Made by a program: the position numbers and the translations under genes. DNA of 64,000 bases from Flavobacteriales bacterium (GTDB taxonomy: Bacteria > Bacteroidota > Bacteroidia > Flavobacteriales_F > PHOS-HE28): contig JADJKO010000012.1 in NCBI GenBank assembly GCA_016705955.1, positions 1 through 64,000 on the forward strand, in the 5' to 3' direction. Under the pieces are notes generated by a model, which did no database searches, was not told the origin of the DNA, and saw only the letters and a program-made list of their open reading frames with translations. Below are positions 26,594 to 35,683 of this stretch, piece by piece. Position 1 is the stretch's first letter, and each line of letters begins with the position of its first letter.

Positions 26594-27928
26594 ATGAAGG
26601 GAGTGGTGTTGCGCGATGTTCATGTGGTGGACGGCGGCCGTGTCTTCCCTGCGGATGTGCTCGTTCGCGGCGATCGCATTGAACGCGTGGCGGAGGAAGG
26701 CATCGGCTCGGTGTCGAACGCGGAGGATCATGACGGTAAGGGACGCCATCTGCTACCCGGGGCCATCGATGACCAAGTGCATTTCCGCGAACCCGGACTC
26801 ACGCATAAGGAGGACATCGCGCATGGGAGTGCGGCGGCGGCGGCTGGAGGCATCACCAGTTACATGGAAATGCCCAACACCGACCCGCAGACGCTGACGC
26901 AGGAACTACTCGCGGCCAAGTACGCGTTGGGTGCTGCATCATCGGTGGTGAACTATTCCTTCTACATGGGTGTCGCCAACGACAACATGGACGAGGTGCT
27001 GAAGACCGATCCGAGGACCGTTTGCGGATTGAAGGCTTTCCTCGGATCAAGTACCGGCAACATGCTCGTGGATGATCCTGTGACCTTGGAGCGCCTGTTC
27101 CACGAAGCACACATGCGCATCGTGATCCACGCGGAGGATGAAGGAACCATCCGCGCGAACATGCAGCGTGCTGTTGAGCGTTGGGGAGAGGACATTCCGC
27201 TGGCGGAGCATCCGCGCATCCGCAGTGCTGAAGCATGTTTCCGAAGCAGCAGCAATGCGGTGGCTCTGGCGAAGGAGCATGGCACGCGCCTGCATGTGTT
27301 ACACATCAGCACCGCGCGTGAGCTGGATCTTTTCGATCCCGGTCCGCTGGATGGCAAGCGCATCACTGCGGAAGCTTGCGTCCACCACCTCTGGTTCACC
27401 GAGAAGGACTACGCGAAGAAGGGTGCGCTGATCAAGTGGAATCCTGCGGTGAAATCAAGTGAGGACCGCGACGCGATCCGTCGGGCGGTGAACGAAGGGC
27501 GCATCGATGTGATCGCGACCGATCATGCGCCGCACACGTTGGAGGAGAAAGCGCAGAAGTACGCGAAGTGTCCCAGCGGTGGTCCATTGGTACAGCATGC
27601 GCTGGTGGCGATGCTTGAGATGATGCACGATGGCGTCCTCACCTTGGAAATGGTCGTGGAGAAGATGTGCCACGCGCCAGCCCGCTTGTTCGCCGTGAAG
27701 GAACGCGGCTATGTGCGAGAAGGCTTCAAGGCCGATCTCGTGCTCGTGGATCTCGATGCACCATGGACCGTCACGAAGGAGAACCTGTTGTACAAGTGCG
27801 GTTGGTCGCCTTTCGAAGGACAACGCTTCCGTGCGCGCGTTCTGAATACCTGGGTGAATGGTCGGATGGTGTACGCGGATGGCAAAGTGGACCGCTCTGT
27901 GCGCGGTGAACGCCTGTTGTTCACATGA
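26594..27928 (+). CDS. pyrC: Dihydroorotase (class I, Bacteroidota type)
   Basis: The 444-residue amidohydrolase catalyses ring closure of carbamoyl aspartate to dihydroorotate in pyrimidine synthesis. Metal-site motifs visible are IDDQVHFREPG (residues about 58-68), the GLKAFLGSS lysine that is carboxylated in this family, VIHAEDE, LHVLHIS and ATDHAPHTLEEK. The usual HxH is QVH here; as I recall, this variant is typical of Bacteroidota enzymes. The ATG at 26594 follows the glycosyltransferase stop by 4 nt, while the next gene starts inside the pyrC stop (ATGA), so all three are co-transcribed. Confidence 0.9.
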   Translation: MKGVVLRDVHVVDGGRVFPADVLVRGDRIERVAEEGIGSVSNAEDHDGKGRHLLPGAIDDQVHFREPGLTHKEDIAHGSAAAAAGGITSYMEMPNTDPQTLTQELLAAKYALGAASSVVNYSFYMGVANDNMDEVLKTDPRTVCGLKAFLGSSTGNMLVDDPVTLERLFHEAHMRIVIHAEDEGTIRANMQRAVERWGEDIPLAEHPRIRSAEACFRSSSNAVALAKEHGTRLHVLHISTARELDLFDPGPLDGKRITAEACVHHLWFTEKDYAKKGALIKWNPAVKSSEDRDAIRRAVNEGRIDVIATDHAPHTLEEKAQKYAKCPSGGPLVQHALVAMLEMMHDGVLTLEMVVEKMCHAPARLFAVKERGYVREGFKADLVLVDLDAPWTVTKENLLYKCGWSPFEGQRFRARVLNTWVNGRMVYADGKVDRSVRGERLLFT

Positions 27929-28323
27929 CGCGCGCATGGCTGATCGGCTTATTGATCCTCGCGGGTTGTGCCCCGAAGGAAACCCTGCCCGAAGGCGTGC
28001 TGGATCGTGAACATTTCACCGAAGTAGTGCTGGGCGCTACGTTGATCGAAGCGCGAATGAATGTGGAACGCACTACCGAGCTCGGCGCTGCCATCCCGAT
28101 GGACCGCTACTACGATGATCTGTTCAAGGAACAGGGCATCGATCGCGCGCAGTTCGAGAAGAGCTTCAACCATTACGCCGAACAACCGCTGGTGATGAAG
28201 GCGATCTACGACGATGTGATCGATCGCTTGCGGATCCGGAAGGATGATGGCCTTCAGCGCGATACCCTGCGCTTGGCGAAGGACACCACGTTCGCAACGG
28301 ACCCTTCCAGCGAAATGAAGTGA
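27925..28323 (+). CDS. DUF4296 lipoprotein
   Basis: The 132-residue protein has a lipoprotein signal with lipobox LAGC (Cys 15), followed by the DUF4296 pattern: PEGVLDREHFTEVVLGATLIEARMN, a YYDDLFKEQGIDRAQFEKSF segment, and a helical YDDVIDRL tail. The ATG overlaps the dihydroorotase stop (ATGA), showing translational coupling. The family is confined to Bacteroidota and has no known function. Its 3' end overlaps the convergent epimerase gene by 70 nt. Confidence 0.85.
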   Translation: MTRAWLIGLLILAGCAPKETLPEGVLDREHFTEVVLGATLIEARMNVERTTELGAAIPMDRYYDDLFKEQGIDRAQFEKSFNHYAEQPLVMKAIYDDVIDRLRIRKDDGLQRDTLRLAKDTTFATDPSSEMK

Positions 28324-29261
28324 TGCCCCAGTAGCGCGGTCACCTTTGCGTTGCTGTATCCGCGTCGGTTCATCGAACTCTCCACGGTCGCGCGCGTTAC
28401 CAAAGGTGAACGGCCCATCAGACGAGAGCGTACCGCTTCCAAGCGCCACGCAAGACCGAGCATCCACGACTTCGCTTCACGCGTGGGCCTCGGGCTACCG
28501 AAACCATCGCACAGGAGGTCGAAGAGCCGACGGTAGTCCGCGTTCTCACCCACCAACAAGTACCGCTCACCGCTGATCCCGCGTTCCATCAACAAGCTCA
28601 TGCACTTCGCGACATCGCGCGCATCCACGAATGCGTTGCTGCCTGTTGTGAAAAAGCGCGTGCCGCGTTGCACCCGGTCCACCAAGGCCATGCTGCTGCG
28701 CGTTCCTGCGCCCGGCCCGATGATCACGCACGGGTTCACCATCACCGCATCCAACCCTTCCAAGATGCCACGTTGCACTTCCAGCTCGGCCATGTACTTG
28801 CTGCGCGCATAGTCCGAGGTGTTCTTGTCGTCGATCCACGGCAGATCCTCCGTGCGGTCCACACCTACAGTTGCACGTCCGATCGCTGCCGTGCTGCTCA
28901 CATGGCAGAGGCGCTTCACACCACACTCCAAGGCCACGTTCACCAAGTTCGCGGTGCCCTGCACATTCGCGGCGTACATCGCCTTCGCCATGCGTGGATC
29001 GAAGGAGACCAGCGCTGCCGTATGGTACACATGCGCCACACCCTGTATTGCATCCGTAAGAGAACTCACATCCAGCAGATCGCCTTCGACCCATTCGATC
29101 CGTGGCACCAACTCACTCGCATCGTAGTGATCGAACACCTGCTGTACGATCGAACGATCCGATCCCCTGCGGAACAACGCACGCACGGGCCCGCCGGACC
29201 GTGCGCGCTCCAGCAACAAGTGTGTGCCAACAATGCCGGTGGCGCCGGTGATCAGATCCAT
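28254..29261 (-). CDS. NAD(P)-dependent epimerase/dehydratase-family protein
   Basis: The 335-residue extended short-chain dehydrogenase starts with the Rossmann motif TGATGIVGTHLL (residues about 5-16). It has VEGDLLD, VYHTAALVSFD, CHVSSTAAIG and the catalytic YARSK (Tyr/Lys), and a VNPCVIIGPG substrate-pocket strand. This resembles dihydroflavonol-4-reductase-like sugar or steroid dehydrogenases. The substrate cannot be told. It is transcribed away from tyrS and its tail overlaps the DUF4296 gene on the other strand. Confidence 0.85.
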   Translation of the reverse strand: MDLITGATGIVGTHLLLERARSGGPVRALFRRGSDRSIVQQVFDHYDASELVPRIEWVEGDLLDVSSLTDAIQGVAHVYHTAALVSFDPRMAKAMYAANVQGTANLVNVALECGVKRLCHVSSTAAIGRATVGVDRTEDLPWIDDKNTSDYARSKYMAELEVQRGILEGLDAVMVNPCVIIGPGAGTRSSMALVDRVQRGTRFFTTGSNAFVDARDVAKCMSLLMERGISGERYLLVGENADYRRLFDLLCDGFGSPRPTREAKSWMLGLAWRLEAVRSRLMGRSPLVTRATVESSMNRRGYSNAKVTALLGHHFISLEGSVANVVSFAKRRVSR

Positions 29262-29329
29262 AGGGCGGCAAGTTAGATGCGGCTTCGAGGGCGCGGCTAC
29301 CTTAGGCGCCGCTTACAACGGAGGAGATC

Positions 29330-30619
29330 ATGGTCAAGGACTTCATTGAGGAATTGCGGTGGCGCGGACTGCTGCACGACAGCATGCCCGGCGCGGGAGA
29401 ACAGTTGGCGAAGGGAGCGCAACGCGGCTACATCGGCTTCGATCCCACAGCGGACAGCTTGCATGTGGGCAACCTGGTGCAGATCATGATCCTCGTGCAT
29501 TTCCAGCGGTGCGGGCACTTGCCCGTGGCGCTCGTTGGTGGTGCGACAGGCATGGTCGGCGATCCCAGTGGCAAGAGCACCGAGCGCAACCTGCTTGATG
29601 AAAGCGCGCTCCGACACAACCAAGCGTGCATTCAGAAGCAGCTCGAACGCTTTTTGGATTTCAGCAGCACGACCAACGCCGCCGAGTTGGTGAACAACTA
29701 CGACTGGTTCGTGGACATGGGCTTTCTGCGCTTCATCCGGGAAGTGGGCAAGCACCTCACGGTGAATTACATGATGGCGAAGGACAGCGTGAAGAACCGC
29801 TTGGAGACGGGCATCAGCTTCACAGAGTTCAGCTACCAGCTGGTGCAGGGCTACGACTTCTACTGGCTGTGGAAGAACAAGGGCTGCAACTTCCAAATGG
29901 GCGGCAGCGATCAGTGGGGCAACATCACCACCGGCACGGAACTGATCCGACGCATGGGTGGTGAGGAAGCCGTGAGCAACCCTGCATTCGCCATCACCAC
30001 GCCCTTGCTCACCAAGGCCGATGGCACCAAGTTCGGCAAGAGCGAGGGCGGGAACATCTGGCTCGATGCGGCGCGTACATCACCGTACAGGTTCTACCAG
30101 TTCTGGTTGAACACACCCGATGACGATGTGGTGCGCTACGCACGGATCTTCACCACGTGGAGCCGCGAGGAGATCGAAGCATATGAAACGGAACATCGCG
30201 CTAAGCCTGGCACCTTGCAACGCTTGTTCGCAGCCGACATCACGCGTCGCGCGCACGGCGAAGCGGAGTTGAAGAGCGCGATCGAAGCCAGCAACGTGCT
30301 CTTCGGCAACTCCACTACGGAAGCGCTCAGCGCTTTCTCACGCGAACAACTGCTCGACATTTTCGACGGTGTGCCGCAAGGTGAATTGTCGCGATCGGTG
30401 TTGGATGCTGGTGCGCCCATTGCGGAATTGCTGAGCGAGCATTCGGGCTTCCTGCCAAGCAAGGGCGAGGCGAAGCGCGCATTGAAGGAGAACAGCATCA
30501 GCGTGAACAAGCGCAAAGTGGAGGACGATGCCGTGATCACTTCTGCTGACCTACTGAATGGTGGGCTGCTCTTGTTGCAACGCGGGAAGAAGAACTACTT
30601 CCTGGTGAAGGTCATTTGA
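29330..30619 (+). CDS. tyrS: Tyrosyl-tRNA synthetase
   Basis: The 429-residue class I synthetase charges tRNA-Tyr. It shows the HIGH-type signature HVGN (residues 45-48 within FDPTADSLHVGNL), the tyrosine-binding QGYDFYWLWKN and GGSDQWGN segments, and the KMSKS-type loop KFGKS at residues 234-238. The C-terminus (about 365-429) is an S4 RNA-binding domain (PSKGEAKRALKENSISVNKRKVED). Length is normal for the family. A GGAGGAG Shine-Dalgarno precedes the ATG and a TACCTTAG box lies at 29298-29305. Confidence 0.96.
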   Translation: MVKDFIEELRWRGLLHDSMPGAGEQLAKGAQRGYIGFDPTADSLHVGNLVQIMILVHFQRCGHLPVALVGGATGMVGDPSGKSTERNLLDESALRHNQACIQKQLERFLDFSSTTNAAELVNNYDWFVDMGFLRFIREVGKHLTVNYMMAKDSVKNRLETGISFTEFSYQLVQGYDFYWLWKNKGCNFQMGGSDQWGNITTGTELIRRMGGEEAVSNPAFAITTPLLTKADGTKFGKSEGGNIWLDAARTSPYRFYQFWLNTPDDDVVRYARIFTTWSREEIEAYETEHRAKPGTLQRLFAADITRRAHGEAELKSAIEASNVLFGNSTTEALSAFSREQLLDIFDGVPQGELSRSVLDAGAPIAELLSEHSGFLPSKGEAKRALKENSISVNKRKVEDDAVITSADLLNGGLLLLQRGKKNYFLVKVI

Positions 30620-30630
30620 CGCCTTCCGAC

Positions 30631-30656
30631 ATGCGCACATGGCCACATGTCCGCAT
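30631..30656. terminator. Bidirectional terminator between tyrS and the acyl-protein synthetase gene
   Basis: ATGCG-C-ACATG and CATGT-C-CGCAT form a 10-bp stem with a single C-C mismatch and GCCA loop. It sits 11 nt after the tyrS stop and just before the stop of the convergent gene at 30659. Confidence 0.65.
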
Positions 30657-30658
30657 GG

Positions 30659-31687
30659 TCATATGCCGACCATCAAGTTACACCCCCGCAGATCGCTGTT
30701 GTCGAAACGACCGAGCACTTCAATGGAACCATCCGCGTGTCGCCGCCCAAGATCCTGCGTGCTGATGAACGGACAGCTGCCGATGTTGGCGAGGTCGATC
30801 ACGTTGATGCCACCTGTTCGTTCGTCGGGCACGGAAGCAAACGGATCGTTCACATCGCGCAAGCGCACCTGCATCCACGGCGGACAGCGGTACCGACCCT
30901 CACCTCTGCTCCATGCTTGCGAAAGCAATTCGGTCATACCGTATTCACTGTGGATCGACTTCACGCCGAATGCCGCGCACAGGATCCGGTGCAACTCCTC
31001 GCGCACCATTTCCGGTCGCCGTCCCTTCATGCCGCCGGTCTCCATGATCGTCGTGTGGCGCAAGGGCATCGGGTGTTGTTCCGCGAGATCAAGCAACGCG
31101 AAGGGCACACCGAGTAACAAGGTCTTGCGCCCTTCCGCCTCCGAACGCCTCAGCACATCGGCGAGGTCGGCAAGCTTGTTCAAGTAGGTGCCACTCAACG
31201 GATCACTGCTCGCCGCGATGAGTTTCTCGGCCATGTAAACCAGTGAACTTCCACTTCGCTCCAAGTAGGAGGGAAGCAGGGCCAGGATCCGCCATTCGGT
31301 TGGATCGCCGTAGGTCGCTTTGAAAGAGGTGAAGAAAGAGCGCTCGTACACTTCGGGCCACGGCACATGGTGTTGGCTGGTGATCGCGCCGGTGGTGCCA
31401 CTGCTGGTGAAGGTGAACCGGGGATCGAGGCCATCAAGCAGTACGCGTTGACTCCGGAACAATGTGATCGGCAGGCAGGGGATCTCCGCAACGCTTTGCA
31501 CTTTCCCGGATCCCACCCCTAGTGCCGCGATGTATTCGCGATACACCGCGTTGTGTTCCGCGTGCATGCGAAATAGATCCATGGCCAACGCGTTGAAGGC
31601 TTCAGGGCCGTTCACCACGAAGGGACGATCCAGGAAGGACTCCGCCAAGCCGGCGGGCAGTGCTGTTACCTTTGGGACCATGGTCAT
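30659..31687 (-). CDS. LuxE/PaaK-family acyl-protein synthetase
   Basis: Starting at the ATG at 31687 (or 31681) the protein is about 340 residues. It has the LuxE-type adenylation core: an N-terminal FNALAMDLFRMHAEHNAVY helix region, FTSSGTTGAITSQHHVPW (phosphate-binding loop), LLPSYLERSGSSLVYMAEKLI, METGGMKGRRPEM, HSEYGMTELLSQAW and RTGGINVIDLANI. Such enzymes activate fatty or aromatic acids with ATP and pass them to a protein or CoA; the real substrate is unknown. Its start codon overlaps that of the divergent lipoprotein gene. A TACTTTTA box lies at 31702-31709 inside that neighbour. Confidence 0.82.
   Translation of the reverse strand: MTMVPKVTALPAGLAESFLDRPFVVNGPEAFNALAMDLFRMHAEHNAVYREYIAALGVGSGKVQSVAEIPCLPITLFRSQRVLLDGLDPRFTFTSSGTTGAITSQHHVPWPEVYERSFFTSFKATYGDPTEWRILALLPSYLERSGSSLVYMAEKLIAASSDPLSGTYLNKLADLADVLRRSEAEGRKTLLLGVPFALLDLAEQHPMPLRHTTIMETGGMKGRRPEMVREELHRILCAAFGVKSIHSEYGMTELLSQAWSRGEGRYRCPPWMQVRLRDVNDPFASVPDERTGGINVIDLANIGSCPFISTQDLGRRHADGSIEVLGRFDNSDLRGCNLMVGI
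31667..31674 (+). promoter_or_regulatory. -7 promoter box of the lipoprotein gene, inside the divergent coding sequence
   Basis: TACCTTTG is an exact TAnnTTTG match and ends 5 nt before the plus-strand ATG at 31680, so the transcript would be leaderless or nearly so. It lies within the first codons of the opposite gene. Confidence 0.55.
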
Positions 31688-32189
31688 GCAACGCGCAGCG
31701 GTAAAAGTAGCCGGGGGCATTCTGGCGCTTGGGCTGTTGTTGTCCGGATGCCTCAAGCGCGACTCCTTTCCTGCGGAACCCGCCGTGACGTACAAGTCCT
31801 TTATGCAGTTCGGAGACTCGGCTTCGCTGACCATTTCCTTCACCGACGGTGACGGCGATGTGGGACTGGATGCATCGGACAACACGGCGCCGTTCAACAC
31901 CGGATCCCCTTACTACTACAACCTGTTCGTGGACTATGACGATCTGCAGAACGGCATCTGGGTCCCGATCGTGTTCGCGGTACCGTTGCAGTATCGCATC
32001 CCGCGCATCACACCCACCGGGCAGAACAAGGCCTTGGAAGGAGAGATCGCCGTGGCACTGCGGCCTTGGCCGTTGATCCCACAGCCGGCAGGGACCGTGG
32101 ATACGATCCGATTGAGCGTCCGCATGTACGACCGGGCACTGCACGAGAGCAACTCGACCGTGAGTCCGACGTTCCTCATCACCCATTGA
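31680..32189 (+). CDS. Hypothetical lipoprotein
   Basis: The 169-residue product (from ATG 31680; an alternative in-frame ATG is at 31686) begins with a lipoprotein signal, AGGILALGLLLSGC, Cys 24. The mature part holds a beta-rich domain with the acidic motif SFTDGDGDVGLD, followed by YYYNLFVDYDDLQNGIWV and PRITPTGQNKALEGEIAV. The GDGDVGL pattern is common in small Bacteroidota lipoproteins of unknown role and may bind calcium. Nothing else points to a function. It lies head-to-head with the LuxE-like gene. Confidence 0.8.
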   Translation: MVMQRAAVKVAGGILALGLLLSGCLKRDSFPAEPAVTYKSFMQFGDSASLTISFTDGDGDVGLDASDNTAPFNTGSPYYYNLFVDYDDLQNGIWVPIVFAVPLQYRIPRITPTGQNKALEGEIAVALRPWPLIPQPAGTVDTIRLSVRMYDRALHESNSTVSPTFLITH

Positions 32190-32235
32190 TCGACGCGACC
32201 GACGGCGGTCCATACGAGTAATACATCGCGCGGCT

Positions 32236-33276
32236 TTGGGACAACTCTCACCACGACACGTTGCGTTCTTCGCCGCACTGGTGGTCGCACTTGCGGTCGC
32301 AGGGCTGCTTGCGGTGTTCTTCGCGGAACTCGTCCCTGCGCCTTCCGAATGGTGGAGCGTCGGGATCAGCGTGCTGATGTTCGGGGTCGCGTACTGGGCG
32401 TTCTCCTTCGGCATCGAGCGATTCATCCACAGCCGGATCAAGGTATTGTATCGCACCGTGCATGACCTGAAGCGAAGGCCGAAGGAAGCGGATGTGAAGA
32501 CGGTGAAAGGAGATGTGCTGAGCCGCGTGAATGTGGAAGTGGCGGAGTGGGCGAGCGAACGGCGCAGCGAGATCCGGGAGTTGCATGAGCGGGAGCAGTT
32601 CCGTCGGGAGTTCATTGGCAATCTGGCGCACGAGCTGAAGACGCCGATCTTCAATATCCAAGGCTACATCCTCACACTCTTGGAAGGTGGCCTGGAGGAC
32701 GACAAGGTGAACCGCGATTTCTTGAACCGCGCTTCCAACAGCGTGGATCGCTTGATGAAGATCGTTGAGGATCTGGACCTGATCACGCGCTTGGAGAGCG
32801 GTGCCATGGATCTGCGCATCACGCGGGTCGATCTGCATGCTGCGGTGAAGGACGCCACGGAAGCGTTGGAGATCAAGGCGCGGGAGAAAGGCGTCCGTTT
32901 GGTGAACAAGGTGGATCGCGATGCGTTCGCGAATGCGGACAAGGACCGCTTGGGGCAGGTATTCCTGAACCTCTTGAACAATGCGATCAACTACGGTCGC
33001 GAAGGCGGCACGTGTACGGTGAGCAGTTACCCGTTAGGGAACCAAGTGGTGATGGAGGTCTCTGACGATGGCATCGGGATAAGTGCGGAACACCTGCCGC
33101 GCTTGTTCGAACGATTCTACCGCGTGGGAAAGAGCCGCGCACGCAACGAAGGCGGTTCGGGCCTCGGATTGGCCATCGTGAAGCACATCGTGGACGCGCA
33201 TGGCGAGTCGATCACGGTGGACAGCACGGAGGGGAAGGGATCCACCTTCACCTTCACCCTGAAGCAAGCGGGCTGA
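32236..33276 (+). CDS. Membrane sensor histidine kinase (PhoR-like), no partner regulator nearby
   Basis: The 346-residue kinase starts at a TTG codon; no better start was found before the first membrane helix. Two transmembrane segments (AFFAALVVALAVAGLLAVFF and a second around SVGISVLMFGVAYWAF) are separated by only about 10 residues, so there is almost no periplasmic sensor. The H-box is HELKTPIFNIQ, with N-box NLLNNAINYG, G1 VSDDGIGI, F-box LFERFYRV and G2 GGSGLGLAIVKH. All catalytic boxes are intact. No response regulator gene is adjacent. Confidence 0.88.
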   Translation: MGQLSPRHVAFFAALVVALAVAGLLAVFFAELVPAPSEWWSVGISVLMFGVAYWAFSFGIERFIHSRIKVLYRTVHDLKRRPKEADVKTVKGDVLSRVNVEVAEWASERRSEIRELHEREQFRREFIGNLAHELKTPIFNIQGYILTLLEGGLEDDKVNRDFLNRASNSVDRLMKIVEDLDLITRLESGAMDLRITRVDLHAAVKDATEALEIKAREKGVRLVNKVDRDAFANADKDRLGQVFLNLLNNAINYGREGGTCTVSSYPLGNQVVMEVSDDGIGISAEHLPRLFERFYRVGKSRARNEGGSGLGLAIVKHIVDAHGESITVDSTEGKGSTFTFTLKQAG

Positions 33277-34521
33277 TCAACGACCGCCTACGGCCTCGTC
33301 GTAAAGCATCACCTCACTTTCGTTGTTGATGCTGATCCGCGGGATGTCGTCGAAGATGGTCACCTTTCCGGTTACACAGATCTTCTTGTTCACCAGGAAC
33401 ACCTCGGGATCATAGCTGAAATTGGGCCCGTTGTACTCCCAGATGGTGGCGTAGAAATCCTGGTGCGGGTGCATGCGGTCGAAGTTCAAATAGATCGCCT
33501 TCGCCTTCACGGTCTTGCGCGAACTCACCACCGTGCCGCAGATCGTGGCCGTTTGCCCGATGTGGTATTTCGCCTGCACCGTGTTGAACATCCCCTTCGG
33601 TAACGGGGCTTTCAACGGTTCCACTTCTCCAAAGAACGGATCGCCCTGCGCATACCAGTCCTTCGGTTCGCGCATCGCTTCGATCCGGTTCTCGGTCGCG
33701 TCATCCAGCGCGGGGAAGAAATCGATGCCGGTGAAAGCTTCCACGCTATCCACGGTTACCGAATAGCTGATCGGCGGATATTCCTGAGCGGCATTCCGCA
33801 TCACGAAGGCGATCGCCTTGGGCTGGTCGCCATCGAGGTCGGCGATCACCTTGAAGAAATACTCCGGTATGCTCACCTCATTCTGCCGATCGGCTTTCTG
33901 CATGGTGGGCAATCCATCACGAAGCACCGGGCCGGTCACCACGAAGATCCGCCGCTTGCTGTAGTTCACGTAGCGGCGGCCCCAATCCTCCAACTCCGCC
34001 CATGTGCCGCGGTTCAGTTCCGGCACTTGCGGACTGATGTTGCTATACAAGTAGGTGGCCTTCATCGCATCCAGGTTCCAGCGCATGTCGGCGCTCGGTA
34101 CCAAGTGCCCGCGATCGTACCCACTGTTCCAATAGTCCGCTGTGACCGCTGTTCCTGTCTTCACCATCGGGTCGGGGGAGAAGGAGTCGATGCGTGCGAG
34201 GTTTCCGGTGATCAGGTCCGGCACGGCGATGTGCGCCACCCACTTCGGCTGCTCATGCTTCTCACTGTACACGAGCATGTGGGCGGCGTGGACGATCACT
34301 TCATCACCGGCTTCCAAACGCGGCAGGCCGATCTTGTTCAGGTCACGGCGGATGATGGCGAGCTTGGCGGAATCCATGCGCGCCACCATGATCTTCTGCT
34401 GCTCCTGCAGTTTGGCGTTCTGTTCCTCGATCCGCTTCAATTGTTGGTCTAGGTCGTATTGACCGAACGAGGTGAGGGGGACCAGTGCGAACAGGACGAG
34501 CAGCGAAGCGAATGATCTCAT
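33277..34521 (-). CDS. Secreted DNA/RNA non-specific endonuclease (NUC1) with C-terminal OB-fold-like domain
   Basis: The start at 34521 gives a signal peptide (FASLLVLFALVPLTSFGQ) and a 414-residue protein. After a coiled-coil segment (LDQQLKRIEEQNAKLQEQQK), residues about 85-285 contain the NUC1 core with the catalytic DRGH motif (YDRGHLVPSADMRW) and the metal-binding Asn region (YLYSNISPQ). Residues about 305-414 look like an OB-fold (IGQTATICGTVVSSRKTV, KKICVTGKVTIFDDIPRISI). The OB module may hold the nucleic acid. A TACTTTTC box ends 7 nt before the ATG. Confidence 0.88.
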   Translation of the reverse strand: MRSFASLLVLFALVPLTSFGQYDLDQQLKRIEEQNAKLQEQQKIMVARMDSAKLAIIRRDLNKIGLPRLEAGDEVIVHAAHMLVYSEKHEQPKWVAHIAVPDLITGNLARIDSFSPDPMVKTGTAVTADYWNSGYDRGHLVPSADMRWNLDAMKATYLYSNISPQVPELNRGTWAELEDWGRRYVNYSKRRIFVVTGPVLRDGLPTMQKADRQNEVSIPEYFFKVIADLDGDQPKAIAFVMRNAAQEYPPISYSVTVDSVEAFTGIDFFPALDDATENRIEAMREPKDWYAQGDPFFGEVEPLKAPLPKGMFNTVQAKYHIGQTATICGTVVSSRKTVKAKAIYLNFDRMHPHQDFYATIWEYNGPNFSYDPEVFLVNKKICVTGKVTIFDDIPRISINNESEVMLYDEAVGGR

Positions 34522-34546
34522 GGAAGGCGAAAAGTAACCCATCGCA

Positions 34547-35617
34547 TCAGCGCAGCAGGGAGGCCAGGTCTTCCAAAGCCTGTTCCAGAAGGTCCGGACC
34601 ACTCGCACGAACCAAGCTCGGTTCCGTGGGTAGAAGAGCCAACGCGGCTTCAAGATCCAGTGTACCCTGCTGTTGAACAATGAACCTTCCGGTGCTTGCA
34701 TGCAGCTTGGCGAGGTATTCCTGCTCGGGCTGGCCCGGCGTGGGAATGATCAATGCCGTGCGTCCGATCGCGTCCAGATCCATCAGCGTGGTATAACCAC
34801 TGCGCGAGACGATCAGCTTGGCGGCCAGCAATGCTTCGGTCAGTTCCCGGCCGCTCATGTGCGCGCGGATCGTCAAGTTTCCCAGTCGTTCGTTCCGTGT
34901 GCTCTCCGGTTGGCCAAGGACAATAAGGTGATCGCCTTTCAGCGCGCTCATTTGTTCGATCACGCGGTGTTCAAGCAGTGTGCGTTGTGGCTCCGGGCCG
35001 CTGATCACAGCCACCACGACGAAGGACTCTGATCGCATTCCAGTTGCAGGACTCATCCGACTCACCGTCCCGATGTATCGCGCGTTCGAAGGAACGGACT
35101 GCCCATGCGAAAGTTCCCCAGCAAGACCGGGGGTTTCCGCTTCATCCATGATCCAGCACCGCTCGAAACGTTCGATCTGCTGCCGGTTCAGCATGCGCAG
35201 TGCGCGTTGAGCGAACGGCGTGAAGGGGAACACTTGATGGGTGATCAACACGCTGGGCAGATCCGCGCTCCGGAGCCCGAAGCGTTGATCACTGACCACG
35301 GCATCCAATCGCAACGAATGCCGCATGCGGTCGAACAAGGCGCGCTCGGCGCGCACGCTTCTGAGCATGGCCGGGAATTGCCGCGTCATGCTCCAGAGCT
35401 GGCTGTTGCCTTTGGAATAGCGCACATTCACTCCGGGTATCCGAACGGTTTCCAGATCGGGGAACTCATTCCGCAGCAGCTCCAGCGGACCCGCATCGGC
35501 GCCGAGGATCGGCACGGCACCCTGTTCGATCAAACGCGAAATGATGGGAACACAGCGCGCCGCATGGCCCAAGCCCCAATCGAGCGGGGCCACCAGGATG
35601 CGCGCGCCATTGAACAT
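34547..35617 (-). CDS. Glycosyltransferase, MurG/GT28-like
   Basis: From the ATG at 35617 the product is 356 residues. The N-terminal domain opens with ILVAPLDWGLGHAARCVPI, the glycine-rich GHxxR acceptor loop of GT28 enzymes. The C-terminal domain has VVVAVISGPEPQRTLLE, then AHMSGRELTEALLAAKLIVSRSGYTTLMDL (nucleotide-sugar site), and TPGQPEQEYLAKL. This resembles uncharacterised UDP-sugar transferases of the MurG fold. Neither the sugar nor the acceptor is known. An upstream in-frame ATG at 35650 is possible. Confidence 0.8.
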   Translation of the reverse strand: MFNGARILVAPLDWGLGHAARCVPIISRLIEQGAVPILGADAGPLELLRNEFPDLETVRIPGVNVRYSKGNSQLWSMTRQFPAMLRSVRAERALFDRMRHSLRLDAVVSDQRFGLRSADLPSVLITHQVFPFTPFAQRALRMLNRQQIERFERCWIMDEAETPGLAGELSHGQSVPSNARYIGTVSRMSPATGMRSESFVVVAVISGPEPQRTLLEHRVIEQMSALKGDHLIVLGQPESTRNERLGNLTIRAHMSGRELTEALLAAKLIVSRSGYTTLMDLDAIGRTALIIPTPGQPEQEYLAKLHASTGRFIVQQQGTLDLEAALALLPTEPSLVRASGPDLLEQALEDLASLLR

Positions 35618-35683
35618 TGCTGCGAAGGTGGGATGATTGCGCCGTTGCATCGACCTCGACCCAACGGGTCCAACGGCCGCACC

